Shown piece after piece: positions 1 through 5,810 of a stretch of DNA of 6,117 nucleotides. Made by a program: the position numbers and the translations under genes. The notes under the pieces are model-generated. The model was not told the origin of the DNA. It made no database searches and saw only the letters and a list, made by a program, of their open reading frames with translations. This stretch comes from CAYNJF01 sp964351745 (GTDB lineage: Bacteria; Pseudomonadota; Gammaproteobacteria; Berkiellales; Berkiellaceae). The stretch is taken from NCBI GenBank assembly GCA_964351745.1, contig CAYGPI010000113.1, positions 1-6,117 of the forward strand, read 5' to 3'. How positions within the stretch are numbered: position 1 is the stretch's first letter; every line of letters begins with the position of its first letter.

Positions 1-536
1 TTGTTTATATTGGTAATGTCTATTTTGTGATTTTTTTGAATAAATGAATGGGTTATAGCCTGTCAAAGGCGACGCTCATAGCACTATGCAGCCAGCTTGC
101 TGTTTCTATTGGGATCCCCATTTCGGGTTACATAGCAGACTATATAAGCCCTCATAAACTTTATAGATCCGGGCTGCTTGCCACGGCTATCAGCTTCCCA
201 TGCATTTATATGCTTGCTTCGACGGGGAGCATGCCAGCGCTTATCATAGGGGTAAGCATCTATGCTATCACTAACGCATGGCTATCAGGTCCGATGATGG
301 CCATTGTACAAAATGAATTTCCAACGCTTATTCGATACAGAGGCATATCTTTTGCTTGGGGCGTCGCGATCGCCATCTTTGGCGGAACCGCCTTAATGAT
401 AGCGCAATGGATGCAAGACACCTTTCATCAGGTATATGCCTGTGGGCTCTACGTCAGTCTCTCTGCTATAGTTACTTACCTAATCGTAAGCTATCTCACG
501 CCGAAGGACACCTTTAGATTTGCCCTGCAAAACTAA
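1..536 (+). pseudogene. MHS/ProP-like major facilitator transporter, C-terminal half, broken by an in-frame TGA
   Basis: The readable part from the ATG at 48 encodes 162 residues with five hydrophobic helices (about 9-31, 41-58, 63-86, 98-121, 129-150). A motif-A-like loop (GYIADYISPHK, 27-37) follows the first helix, and NEFPTLIRYRGIS (89-101) is typical of the metabolite:H+ symporter branch (ProP, KgtP, ShiA). These match helices 8-12 of a 12-helix inner-membrane transporter. The sixth helix of that half should lie upstream: the same frame from base 3 reads VYIGNVYFVIFLNK, then TGA at 45-47, then MGYSLSKA. The ATG at 48 has no ribosome binding site before it. I infer a nonsense mutation in a once longer gene that extends left of the window. 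A frameshift near the edge is possible, since frame 1 is also hydrophobic up to a TGA at 28-30. The substrate cannot be named. GC is about 48% in four sampled lines, against about 40% in dacB, and ATA codons are frequent, which hints at a different origin. Confidence 0.75.
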
Positions 537-545
537 AAATATTAT

Positions 546-570
546 CCTTTGAAGTTCATCCTTCAAAAGG
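546..570 (+). promoter_or_regulatory. Hairpin over the dacB ribosome binding site (or weak terminator of the transporter)
   Basis: CCTTTGAAG (546-554) and CTTCAAAAGG (561-570) form a 9-bp stem with one bulged A and a 6-base loop. The right arm ends in AAAAGG, the best Shine-Dalgarno match for the dacB ATG at 581 (10-base spacing). The following GCTCTTTGTT is too poor in T for a good intrinsic terminator. If transcripts enter from the transporter, the stem would hide the dacB ribosome binding site. A TATTAT box at 540-545 could be a -10 element starting RNA near 552, which would drop the left arm; it has no good -35 partner. Both roles are inference. Confidence 0.4.
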
Positions 571-580
571 GCTCTTTGTT

Positions 581-1987
581 ATGCTCAAGCGTATCATTTT
601 TATTTTCCTAGCCAATTTCATCTGGGCTGCCTCAGTGCAAGCCAACCGCTTAGAGCCTATTCAAAACCTGCTTGCTCAACATCAATCTCACGCATTAATA
701 GGACTTGAGGTTTATGCGCCCAAGTCGTCCCAAAGTCTAATTCAAGTCAACGCTTTCAATACTTTTCATCCCGCTAGCACCACAAAATTATTTACAAGTT
801 TTGCAGCTTTAAAAAATCTAGGCCCAAATTTTCAGTTCAAAACTCAACTTCATTATAAAAAATCGATTAAAAAAAAGACGCTTCACTCTGATGTGGCTAT
901 TATCTTTGAAGGAGATCCCTCTCTCACTTTACAAGACTACAAGAATCTTATCTTTACCCTTCGTCAAAAAGGGATCCAAAAAATTGATGGCGATTTTATT
1001 TTAGATACCTCTGGCTTCACCGGCCATGTTTATGCGCCAGGCTGGACTTGGGAAGATTTTGATTGGGGATATGCGCCACCTGTGTCAGGTTTAAGTTTTG
1101 AAAACAATGCCTTAAAATTTAAAATAACCCCAGCTTTAAGCTTAGAGAAAGCAGCTCAAATTAGCTTTGAAAGTCCTTCAGCAGTACCTGTCACGATAAC
1201 GTCTAAAATTGTCACTGTATCTCACGAACAAGCCAAAGACTGCTCCTTTGATATCAAACAACAAGCAAATCATTTTGAATTCTCTGGATGTTGGCCGATC
1301 CAAACCCACTCAAGTTATCTTTCTGTGGCTAATAAAGATTTGCATCATTTCATGGCTCATGTCATTTCTCACCTTCTTATGCAAGAAGGAATAGCATTGA
1401 AAGGCCAAGTCAAATTTGCCAAAGCTCAGCTTCCAGTCCAAGAAGTCCATCTCTCGCAGCCTCTATCAGAGCTGTTAAACGAGATCTTGCAACACAGTAA
1501 CAATCTTTATGCCGAGAGTCTGTTAAAGGCTATGAGTTTTCAAAAGCATGGTGTTGGCTCTTTTCATGAAGGTTCAAAAATTATGACACACACACTCATG
1601 AAGGAAGTAGGCATTCCACCTCATGAGCTCTCTCTCAAAGATGGCTCTGGGTTATCCCAATATAACTTAGTGAGTGCTCATCAAATCAATCGTCTATTAC
1701 AAGCTTTTTATCACGATGAGTTCTTTTCAATATTTAAAGAGGGGTTGAGTCAATCTGGCCAAAATGGCACTTTAAAGAAAAGATTACGCAGCTTTGATTT
1801 GAACTCAAACATCTTTGCAAAAACTGGCACACTGACAGGACATTCTGCTCTAGCTGGCTATACGCTCAATCATGCTGGCGAGCCACTTATCTTCAGCTTG
1901 CTTATCAACAACAGTACCTATTCAAGAAAACAACTGAAATCTCTGGAAGAGCAATTACTCATTGCCATTAAGGATCTCGATACCTAA
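581..1987 (+). CDS. dacB: D-alanyl-D-alanine carboxypeptidase/endopeptidase, PBP4 family (peptidase S13)
   Basis: This is a periplasmic low-molecular-mass penicillin-binding protein that trims the terminal D-Ala of peptidoglycan stem peptides and cuts D-Ala-mDAP crosslinks. It has 468 residues (E. coli PBP4 has 477). Residues 1-21 look like a signal peptide (basic MLKR, hydrophobic core, cleavage after SVQA). The three active-site motifs are intact and in order: STTK at 66-69 with nucleophile Ser66 and Lys69, SNN at 306-308, and KTG at 414-416. DGSGLS at 354-359 is another family mark. The long insert between the first two motifs is the S13 hallmark; within it Cys221 and Cys237 could form a disulfide (inference). 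The ATG at 581 follows AAGG at 567-570 and starts the signal peptide directly. The gene begins 44 bases after the broken transporter, and no terminator follows its TAA, so it may be read through into the DUF481 gene. All catalytic residues are present, so it should be active. Confidence 0.95.
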   Translation: MLKRIIFIFLANFIWAASVQANRLEPIQNLLAQHQSHALIGLEVYAPKSSQSLIQVNAFNTFHPASTTKLFTSFAALKNLGPNFQFKTQLHYKKSIKKKTLHSDVAIIFEGDPSLTLQDYKNLIFTLRQKGIQKIDGDFILDTSGFTGHVYAPGWTWEDFDWGYAPPVSGLSFENNALKFKITPALSLEKAAQISFESPSAVPVTITSKIVTVSHEQAKDCSFDIKQQANHFEFSGCWPIQTHSSYLSVANKDLHHFMAHVISHLLMQEGIALKGQVKFAKAQLPVQEVHLSQPLSELLNEILQHSNNLYAESLLKAMSFQKHGVGSFHEGSKIMTHTLMKEVGIPPHELSLKDGSGLSQYNLVSAHQINRLLQAFYHDEFFSIFKEGLSQSGQNGTLKKRLRSFDLNSNIFAKTGTLTGHSALAGYTLNHAGEPLIFSLLINNSTYSRKQLKSLEEQLLIAIKDLDT

Positions 1988-2146
1988 AGTTTCGTCACGA
2001 AAAATTACCTTCCTAACTCCAAACTTGGGTAGCTAACAGGCTTGCTTGTACTCAGAAACAGTCTATGGCTAAATACTCAGCCTCTCACTAAGCCATAATA
2101 ACTTTGCTAAATAACTATTCCAATAAGCAGTATGGAAGAAAATCAA
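1988..2146 (+). other. Intergenic region between dacB and the DUF481 gene
   Basis: No gene is seen in these 159 bases and no intrinsic terminator for dacB. There is a dyad TATGGCT (2064-2070) / AGCCATA (2091-2097) with a 20-base spacer, and TACTCAG is repeated directly at 2049-2055 and 2074-2080. CATAAT at 2094-2099, overlapping the right arm, is a possible -10 element but has no good -35 partner. A repressor site over a promoter would look like this, but arms of 7 bp can arise by chance. Confidence 0.25.
2134..2139 (+). promoter_or_regulatory. Ribosome binding site that fixes the DUF481 start at 2147
   Basis: GGAAGA lies 7 bases before the ATG at 2147. The in-frame ATG at 2132 overlaps this site and has only a weak AAGCAG before it. 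Starting at 2147 puts MKK directly before the hydrophobic core of the signal peptide, as expected, whereas 2132 would add the acidic residues MEENQ in front. Confidence 0.7.
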
Positions 2147-2893
2147 ATGAAAAAACTAATATTGATCGCCTTTATGAGTGCGATGAGCACAGCACCTTCT
2201 TTTGCCAATGACTCAAATCCTTGGAGCAACGAGGTAGAACTTGGGTTTCTTTTAAACCGTGGAAACACCCATAATACGCACTTCGATAGCAGATTCACAA
2301 ACCAGTTTGAAAACCAAGCTTGGCATAACACAGCATCTGTGGCGTCTTTAGTCGACGTTAACAGAGACACCACAACTCGAGATAGAATTAAATCAGCTGA
2401 GAAATATGCTTTTCTTGATAACTTGAAATTTAACTTAACCAACCGAGATTACATTTTTACTGAATTTGACGCTGTTAAAGATAAGTTTTCTGCCTTCGAT
2501 TATGAGTTTTCGGAATCAATAGGCTATGGCCGCAAACTCATTGATACCAATCAAATAACCTGGAACTTAGAAGGCGGTCCTGGAGCTCGGCACAGTCGCA
2601 CCACAAGTCTTGATCAATCAAAACTACACCAAGACAGTTTTGTTGCCCATGTAGGGACTAACTTCCAATTTGCCTTGACCGAATCCGCAGCCTTTACTCA
2701 GCAGATCTCCCATGATTATGGTGACAATGTCCAAAAAACAAAAGCAACTAGTGCCATTAAAGCAAAAGTTTGGGACAAAGTCTCGATGAAGCTAAGCTAT
2801 CTCATTGAGTACAATGCAAAATTACCCGCCACCGGTATCAATCAAAACCATACTGACACAACAACGACCCTGACCGCGACTTACGTCTTTTAA
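2147..2893 (+). CDS. DUF481 outer-membrane beta-barrel protein, YdiY-like
   Basis: This 248-residue exported protein of the DUF481 family has the same size and layout as E. coli YdiY (about 250 residues). It starts with a signal peptide, MKKLILIAFMSAMSTAPSFA, probably cut before NDSNPW. The first strand of the mature protein, ELGFLLNRGNT, carries the G-x-x-x-x-x-GNT signature of the family. FNLTNRDYIF and the central GPGARHSRT correspond to conserved YdiY blocks. The rest alternates polar and hydrophobic residues with many aromatics, as in amphipathic beta strands, and the protein ends in YVF; a C-terminal Phe is the usual signal for outer-membrane barrel assembly. The family has no established molecular function, so none is given. 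It is followed at once by a strong terminator, and no promoter is convincing upstream; it may be co-transcribed with dacB. Confidence 0.85.
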   Translation: MKKLILIAFMSAMSTAPSFANDSNPWSNEVELGFLLNRGNTHNTHFDSRFTNQFENQAWHNTASVASLVDVNRDTTTRDRIKSAEKYAFLDNLKFNLTNRDYIFTEFDAVKDKFSAFDYEFSESIGYGRKLIDTNQITWNLEGGPGARHSRTTSLDQSKLHQDSFVAHVGTNFQFALTESAAFTQQISHDYGDNVQKTKATSAIKAKVWDKVSMKLSYLIEYNAKLPATGINQNHTDTTTTLTATYVF

Positions 2894-2921
2894 TCCATGC
2901 CATTGTGAAATATAAAATACG

Positions 2922-2944
2922 GCCTCATCATGAGGCTTTTTTTT
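2922..2944 (+). terminator. Intrinsic terminator of the DUF481 gene
   Basis: GCCTCA (2922-2927) pairs perfectly with TGAGGC (2931-2936) across a 3-base loop, and eight T follow (2937-2944). It lies 28 bases after the TAA at 2891-2893. This ends the dacB/DUF481 transcription unit and separates it from the next gene. Confidence 0.9.
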
Positions 2945-3097
2945 GAGATCATTATCATACAACCTTAAGTGTATATTCACGAATGATGCTTACGATTATC
3001 AAATTGGTTGTCCGTTAACCTCAAAATGACCAACTATCGGCTTAACTTCCCTGTTATCTGAAACCAACTCCAAAAGCAAGCAACCCAACTACTTATT

Positions 3098-3106
3098 TGG
3101 TATATT
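3098..3106 (+). promoter_or_regulatory. Extended -10 promoter candidate for the 552-residue gene
   Basis: TGGTATATT fits the extended -10 form TGnTATAAT with 5 of 6 hexamer bases. At the usual spacing there is only a poor -35 hexamer (AAGCAA, 3078-3083), which extended -10 promoters tolerate. RNA would start near 3113, giving a leader of about 58 bases with a small TCTCT/AGAGA stem (3127-3142) before the ribosome binding site AAGAGG at 3161-3166. The rest of 2945-3170 holds no gene that I can support. Confidence 0.5.
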
Positions 3107-3170
3107 AGCTGTAACTTAAATCTATCTCTCTATTAAAAGAGAAGATAATCTGAAATTCGAAAGAGGCAAT

Positions 3171-4829
3171 ATGCGCTACTTAAACACATTATGGACTTAC
3201 GCGACAGACGCAGCTGGCTATGCTTCTAAAGCTGCCTATAGCGCAGCTTCTTACGCTAAATCCTATTTTATTGACAGCAAAGTCGAGAGCGGTATTGAAG
3301 CTATTGGCGACAAAGCAAGCCAACTCGTTGCTGACAAGTTACAACAAGCTTTATATGGTGATAAAGAGCGTTATGGTAAAGTGCGTGGCACAGATCAAAT
3401 CGTTGATATCTACTATAGAAACTCGCCAGTTTTAAATAATTTAATGCGCTCAGCAACAGGCTATTCTATTGATGACTTTATCAATAATTTACCTTTTGGC
3501 GCTAAGCAACTTGCCGGTCCTCTTCGTACCTATTTAGAGCGCACCATTGCCAACATGCTTATTGATCAAATTTCAAATCTTTCTGTTAAAAGAGCAACGA
3601 CAGCTGCTTTAATGGCTGCCAACAATTACACACAAGCACAGATTGAAGACTATATTGAAAAGACTTTCGCCAATGAAACGGCTGATTCAAATTTAACCGA
3701 TCTATTAGACTCTAAAGATATTCGAAGGAACTCTGGCTCTGTGCCTAACCTTGATGTTGAGCTTGAAGATCAACTAGGTCTATCTGAAGTTTTAAACTAC
3801 TACAAAGCAGAGCTTCAATTAAAACTTGATGGCTACCTCAAAGAAGCTTTGGTTGAAGGGATTGCAGAAGCTGCCTCCATTGTGAGTGAGCAAGCTGTGA
3901 CCTCCGGTATCAAAAAAGTAAAGCGAGCTTCATTAGGCGTGGCTGCTGCAAGCGCTCCAATCGGCTCATTACCTTTAGCTGCCATTGCTTTGGGTGCAGG
4001 TTTAGCGCTGGATGAAGTTAAAGAAACTGCTCAGGCGTATGCTGCTGGATCTTCTAGAAAAAGAGCCAAGCAAGCTGCCCAACGCTACTTGCCAACACAT
4101 GTGATCCCTGTCGACACTGCTGCGCTTGGAAAAATATCATATGAAGAAGTTCAATTTGAAGCAAAGGAAGGTGCTATGAGCTTTGAGCTGATGCATGTCG
4201 AAAGAGCAACTTTAAGCCGCTGGGCTGAAAAGCAAGCCCAAGTGATTGCGACACCTCTAACTCAAGCGATTAACCATCTGCGTGAAAGAATCAAAGGACG
4301 TGACCAATACAAAACATCACAAATCCCTGAAGTCATGAAAAATTGGCTCCGTGATAATGATTTCTCTAAGCTTAATAGCCTTAGAAATGGTTATGTTGCC
4401 ATCGAGAAAAAATTATGGAATCTCTCATTAGATATGATGATGCTTAATGAGTTTGCAGCAGGTATTCGTGATGATCTCACCATCGATGATGAAACAACTT
4501 ATTATAGCGATGACAATAGACTAGCAGGTATTCAAGCTGGCGAGCAACAATTCAAGGCACTTGAGCAACAAGCGCAAGTCCTTTTAGCTGAGGCAGAAAT
4601 GCTTAAAAGGCGTCATACTCATGTTGAAAATAAACAACGCAGGCTAGATCTTGTAGAGCCGGCCATGAAACGAATCAATCAGCTTGTAGGCTTCGTTCAA
4701 GAAGATGTTAAAGATGCACAAGTCACGTTTGAAGAAGCTTATGCTGAAGAAGCTTTAAAAGAAGAAAAACAGGCAGCTAAAACAAAGAAGCCTACGATGT
4801 CTCTTTCAAGAAGCGCGACTGCTGCTTAA
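3171..4829 (+). CDS. Unrecognised 552-residue, mainly helical protein with one central hydrophobic segment
   Basis: I do not recognise this protein. The ATG at 3171 follows AAGAGG by 4 bases, and the frame is open with unbroken helical character, so it is a real gene. There is no signal peptide. Residues 8-34 are rich in Tyr and Ala, with Tyr10, 17, 28 and 32 on one helix face, as in an amphipathic membrane-binding helix. Residues 41-180 are mixed helix with one disorder-prone linker (SKDIRRNSGSVPN, 181-193). Residues 253-280 form a Gly/Ala-rich hydrophobic stretch with a Pro turn (SAPIGSLP), flanked by basic KKVKR and later SSRKRAK: one transmembrane helix or a short hairpin. About 455-515 looks like coiled coil. 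The tail has acidic pentads EEAYA-EEALK-EEKQA (521-535), then KTKK, then Ser/Thr/Ala to the end. No enzymatic motif, Walker box or repeat domain is visible. It stands alone between a terminator and a convergent gene. A membrane-associated structural protein or a secreted effector would both fit; neither is shown. Confidence 0.85.
   Translation: MRYLNTLWTYATDAAGYASKAAYSAASYAKSYFIDSKVESGIEAIGDKASQLVADKLQQALYGDKERYGKVRGTDQIVDIYYRNSPVLNNLMRSATGYSIDDFINNLPFGAKQLAGPLRTYLERTIANMLIDQISNLSVKRATTAALMAANNYTQAQIEDYIEKTFANETADSNLTDLLDSKDIRRNSGSVPNLDVELEDQLGLSEVLNYYKAELQLKLDGYLKEALVEGIAEAASIVSEQAVTSGIKKVKRASLGVAAASAPIGSLPLAAIALGAGLALDEVKETAQAYAAGSSRKRAKQAAQRYLPTHVIPVDTAALGKISYEEVQFEAKEGAMSFELMHVERATLSRWAEKQAQVIATPLTQAINHLRERIKGRDQYKTSQIPEVMKNWLRDNDFSKLNSLRNGYVAIEKKLWNLSLDMMMLNEFAAGIRDDLTIDDETTYYSDDNRLAGIQAGEQQFKALEQQAQVLLAEAEMLKRRHTHVENKQRRLDLVEPAMKRINQLVGFVQEDVKDAQVTFEEAYAEEALKEEKQAAKTKKPTMSLSRSATAA
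4730..4755 (+). repeat. 11-bp direct repeat encoding acidic pentads
   Basis: TGAAGAAGCTT occurs at 4730-4740 and again at 4745-4755, a period of 15 bases. At the protein level it gives EEAYA then EEALK, and a third, diverged pentad EEKQA follows. It suggests a small in-frame tandem duplication in the tail of the 552-residue protein. Confidence 0.6.
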
Positions 4830-5801
4830 TCAATCATTCATGCGATCATCAACATTAGATTGATGGTCGCGTGACACAAAGACGATGGCATTATGAATTT
4901 TTCTTGAAAAACCATGCTGCAAATCTGCCATATGATTAAAAATTTTAGTCAATATTTTTCCATCATAAAAAAGCCCTGTCGAACCGCCACCATCAAGATT
5001 AATGGCCCATTCACAACCCTGCTCCTTCATTAGCCGGGCAAGTTCAGGTAGCGTTAACCCTGGCGCCGTGATTTCAAAAGCATTTTTAAATTCATAACTC
5101 TTTAATGGCCTTTTTTGTTGAATATAATCGGTGGCAAACTTCAAGTCAAAAATACCGCTTTTAAACTCAAACCGCTGCTCCGCCACAACCAAAACCCACA
5201 GACCTTGTTCAGTCAAGCCAAGCGCTGTTCTTGCGTGTGGCTCAGAAATAAACCCCTCTTTTCTAATTTTTTCATGCTTATAATCTTTGATGATATTTCC
5301 ACGAGCTATCAAGAGTGGAGCACCACCAACGACATAAGTCATCTTTTCCCAGGACTCATGAGAAGAGCGCTGCCCCTGGGCCTTATAACCATGAAGCTCG
5401 GGCTTAACAATAATATTATCAAAGATGATCTCCTTAGAGCTCCATCCTAAAGCAGCCCTGGGTATCGATGAGCCAGATACCCACTTTCCATTGACCTTAA
5501 AAACCCCTGAAGGGTAAGCCTGATTATTTTGACCAATACCAAAAAATCCTGCATTGATAGCGATACTTGCCTTTTCACGATGAGCCAGCTGCAATAAGGT
5601 CTCTCTCTTTAAGGTAGGCTCAGAACTACTTACTAACTTGATACTAAATTGAGATGGATCTACTTTAACAATATGAATAATATGATTATCTTGCTCTAAG
5701 CGTTGATAATCAGCTTGAAGATCAGCATGAGCGACTACGGTGAAAAATAAAAAACTAAAAACAAGCATGATATTAGATAGGGGCAAATTTATTTTAGGCA
5801 T
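4830..5801 (-). CDS. Exported phosphodiester glycosidase, NAGPA/DUF2233 family
   Basis: This 323-residue protein belongs to the family named after mammalian N-acetylglucosamine-1-phosphodiester alpha-N-acetylglucosaminidase, which removes a sugar from a phosphodiester. Bacterial members are envelope or exopolysaccharide associated, mostly with unknown substrates. Residues 9-24 are the hydrophobic core of a signal peptide ending AHA-D (cut after 26), so it should act in the periplasm. Family motifs in order are INAGFF (82-87), VVGGAPLLIARG (157-168), PHARTALGLT (188-197), NLDGGGSTGL (268-277, the strongest mark) and SRKIHNAIVF (299-308). The ATG at 5801 is chosen because AGGGTG precedes it and the signal peptide begins there; an in-frame TTG at 5843 and ATG at 5837 would overlap purU and add 14 and 12 residues. 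It lies 7 bases after purU, so it is probably coupled to it. Its TGA directly abuts the TAA of the convergent gene. Confidence 0.88.
   Translation of the reverse strand: MPKINLPLSNIMLVFSFLFFTVVAHADLQADYQRLEQDNHIIHIVKVDPSQFSIKLVSSSEPTLKRETLLQLAHREKASIAINAGFFGIGQNNQAYPSGVFKVNGKWVSGSSIPRAALGWSSKEIIFDNIIVKPELHGYKAQGQRSSHESWEKMTYVVGGAPLLIARGNIIKDYKHEKIRKEGFISEPHARTALGLTEQGLWVLVVAEQRFEFKSGIFDLKFATDYIQQKRPLKSYEFKNAFEITAPGLTLPELARLMKEQGCEWAINLDGGGSTGLFYDGKILTKIFNHMADLQHGFSRKIHNAIVFVSRDHQSNVDDRMND
4838..4874 (+). other. Stem-loop at the 3' end of the 552-residue gene transcript
   Basis: Bases 4838-4852 pair with 4860-4874 over 15 bp around a 7-base loop (4853-4859), starting 8 bases after the TAA at 4827-4829. 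In RNA from the + strand all 15 pairs form, two of them as G-U (4846-4866, 4841-4871). In - strand RNA those two would be A-C mismatches. No T-run follows on either side, so it is not a standard intrinsic terminator; a 3' end-protecting or Rho-assisted structure is more likely. It lies inside the last codons of the convergent glycosidase gene. Confidence 0.5.
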
Positions 5802-5804
5802 ACG

Positions 5805-5810
5805 CACCCT
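5805..5810 (-). promoter_or_regulatory. Ribosome binding site of the glycosidase, overlapping the purU stop codon
   Basis: On the - strand the purU stop TAG (5811-5809) runs into GGTGCGT and then ATG (5801-5799). AGGGTG (5810-5805) is the only Shine-Dalgarno-like match and shares two bases with the stop codon. This favours the start at 5801 and suggests that ribosomes finishing purU help start the glycosidase. Confidence 0.6.

Noticed and set aside
1209..1394. Overlapping 61-residue frame inside dacB
   Set aside because: It lies within the dacB coding frame, has no ribosome binding site and shows no recognisable protein features; it is a shadow of dacB.
1990..2004. Small inverted repeat TTTCG-TCA-CGAAA just after dacB as a terminator
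   Set aside because: The stem is only 5 bp and is followed by A-rich sequence, not a T-run on the + strand, so it should not stop transcription from dacB.
2947..2957. GATCATTATCA resembles one arm of a Fur box
   Set aside because: The right arm ATTATCA is perfect, but the left arm (2943-2949) matches only 3 of 7 and lies in the terminator T-run. It is also more than 200 bases from the next start codon.
2983..3018. Tiny reading frame MMLTIIKLVVR between the terminator and the 552-residue gene
   Set aside because: It has 11 codons, no ribosome binding site, lies upstream of the likely promoter, and shows no regulatory structure such as attenuator stems.
3029..3090. Three copies of (A/C)CCAACT (3029-3035, 3063-3069, 3084-3090), plus an inverted TTGGTT at 3004-3009
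   Set aside because: Spacing is irregular (34 and 21 bases), the core is only about 6 bases, and no replication or regulator gene is nearby; chance is enough in an A/C-rich leader.
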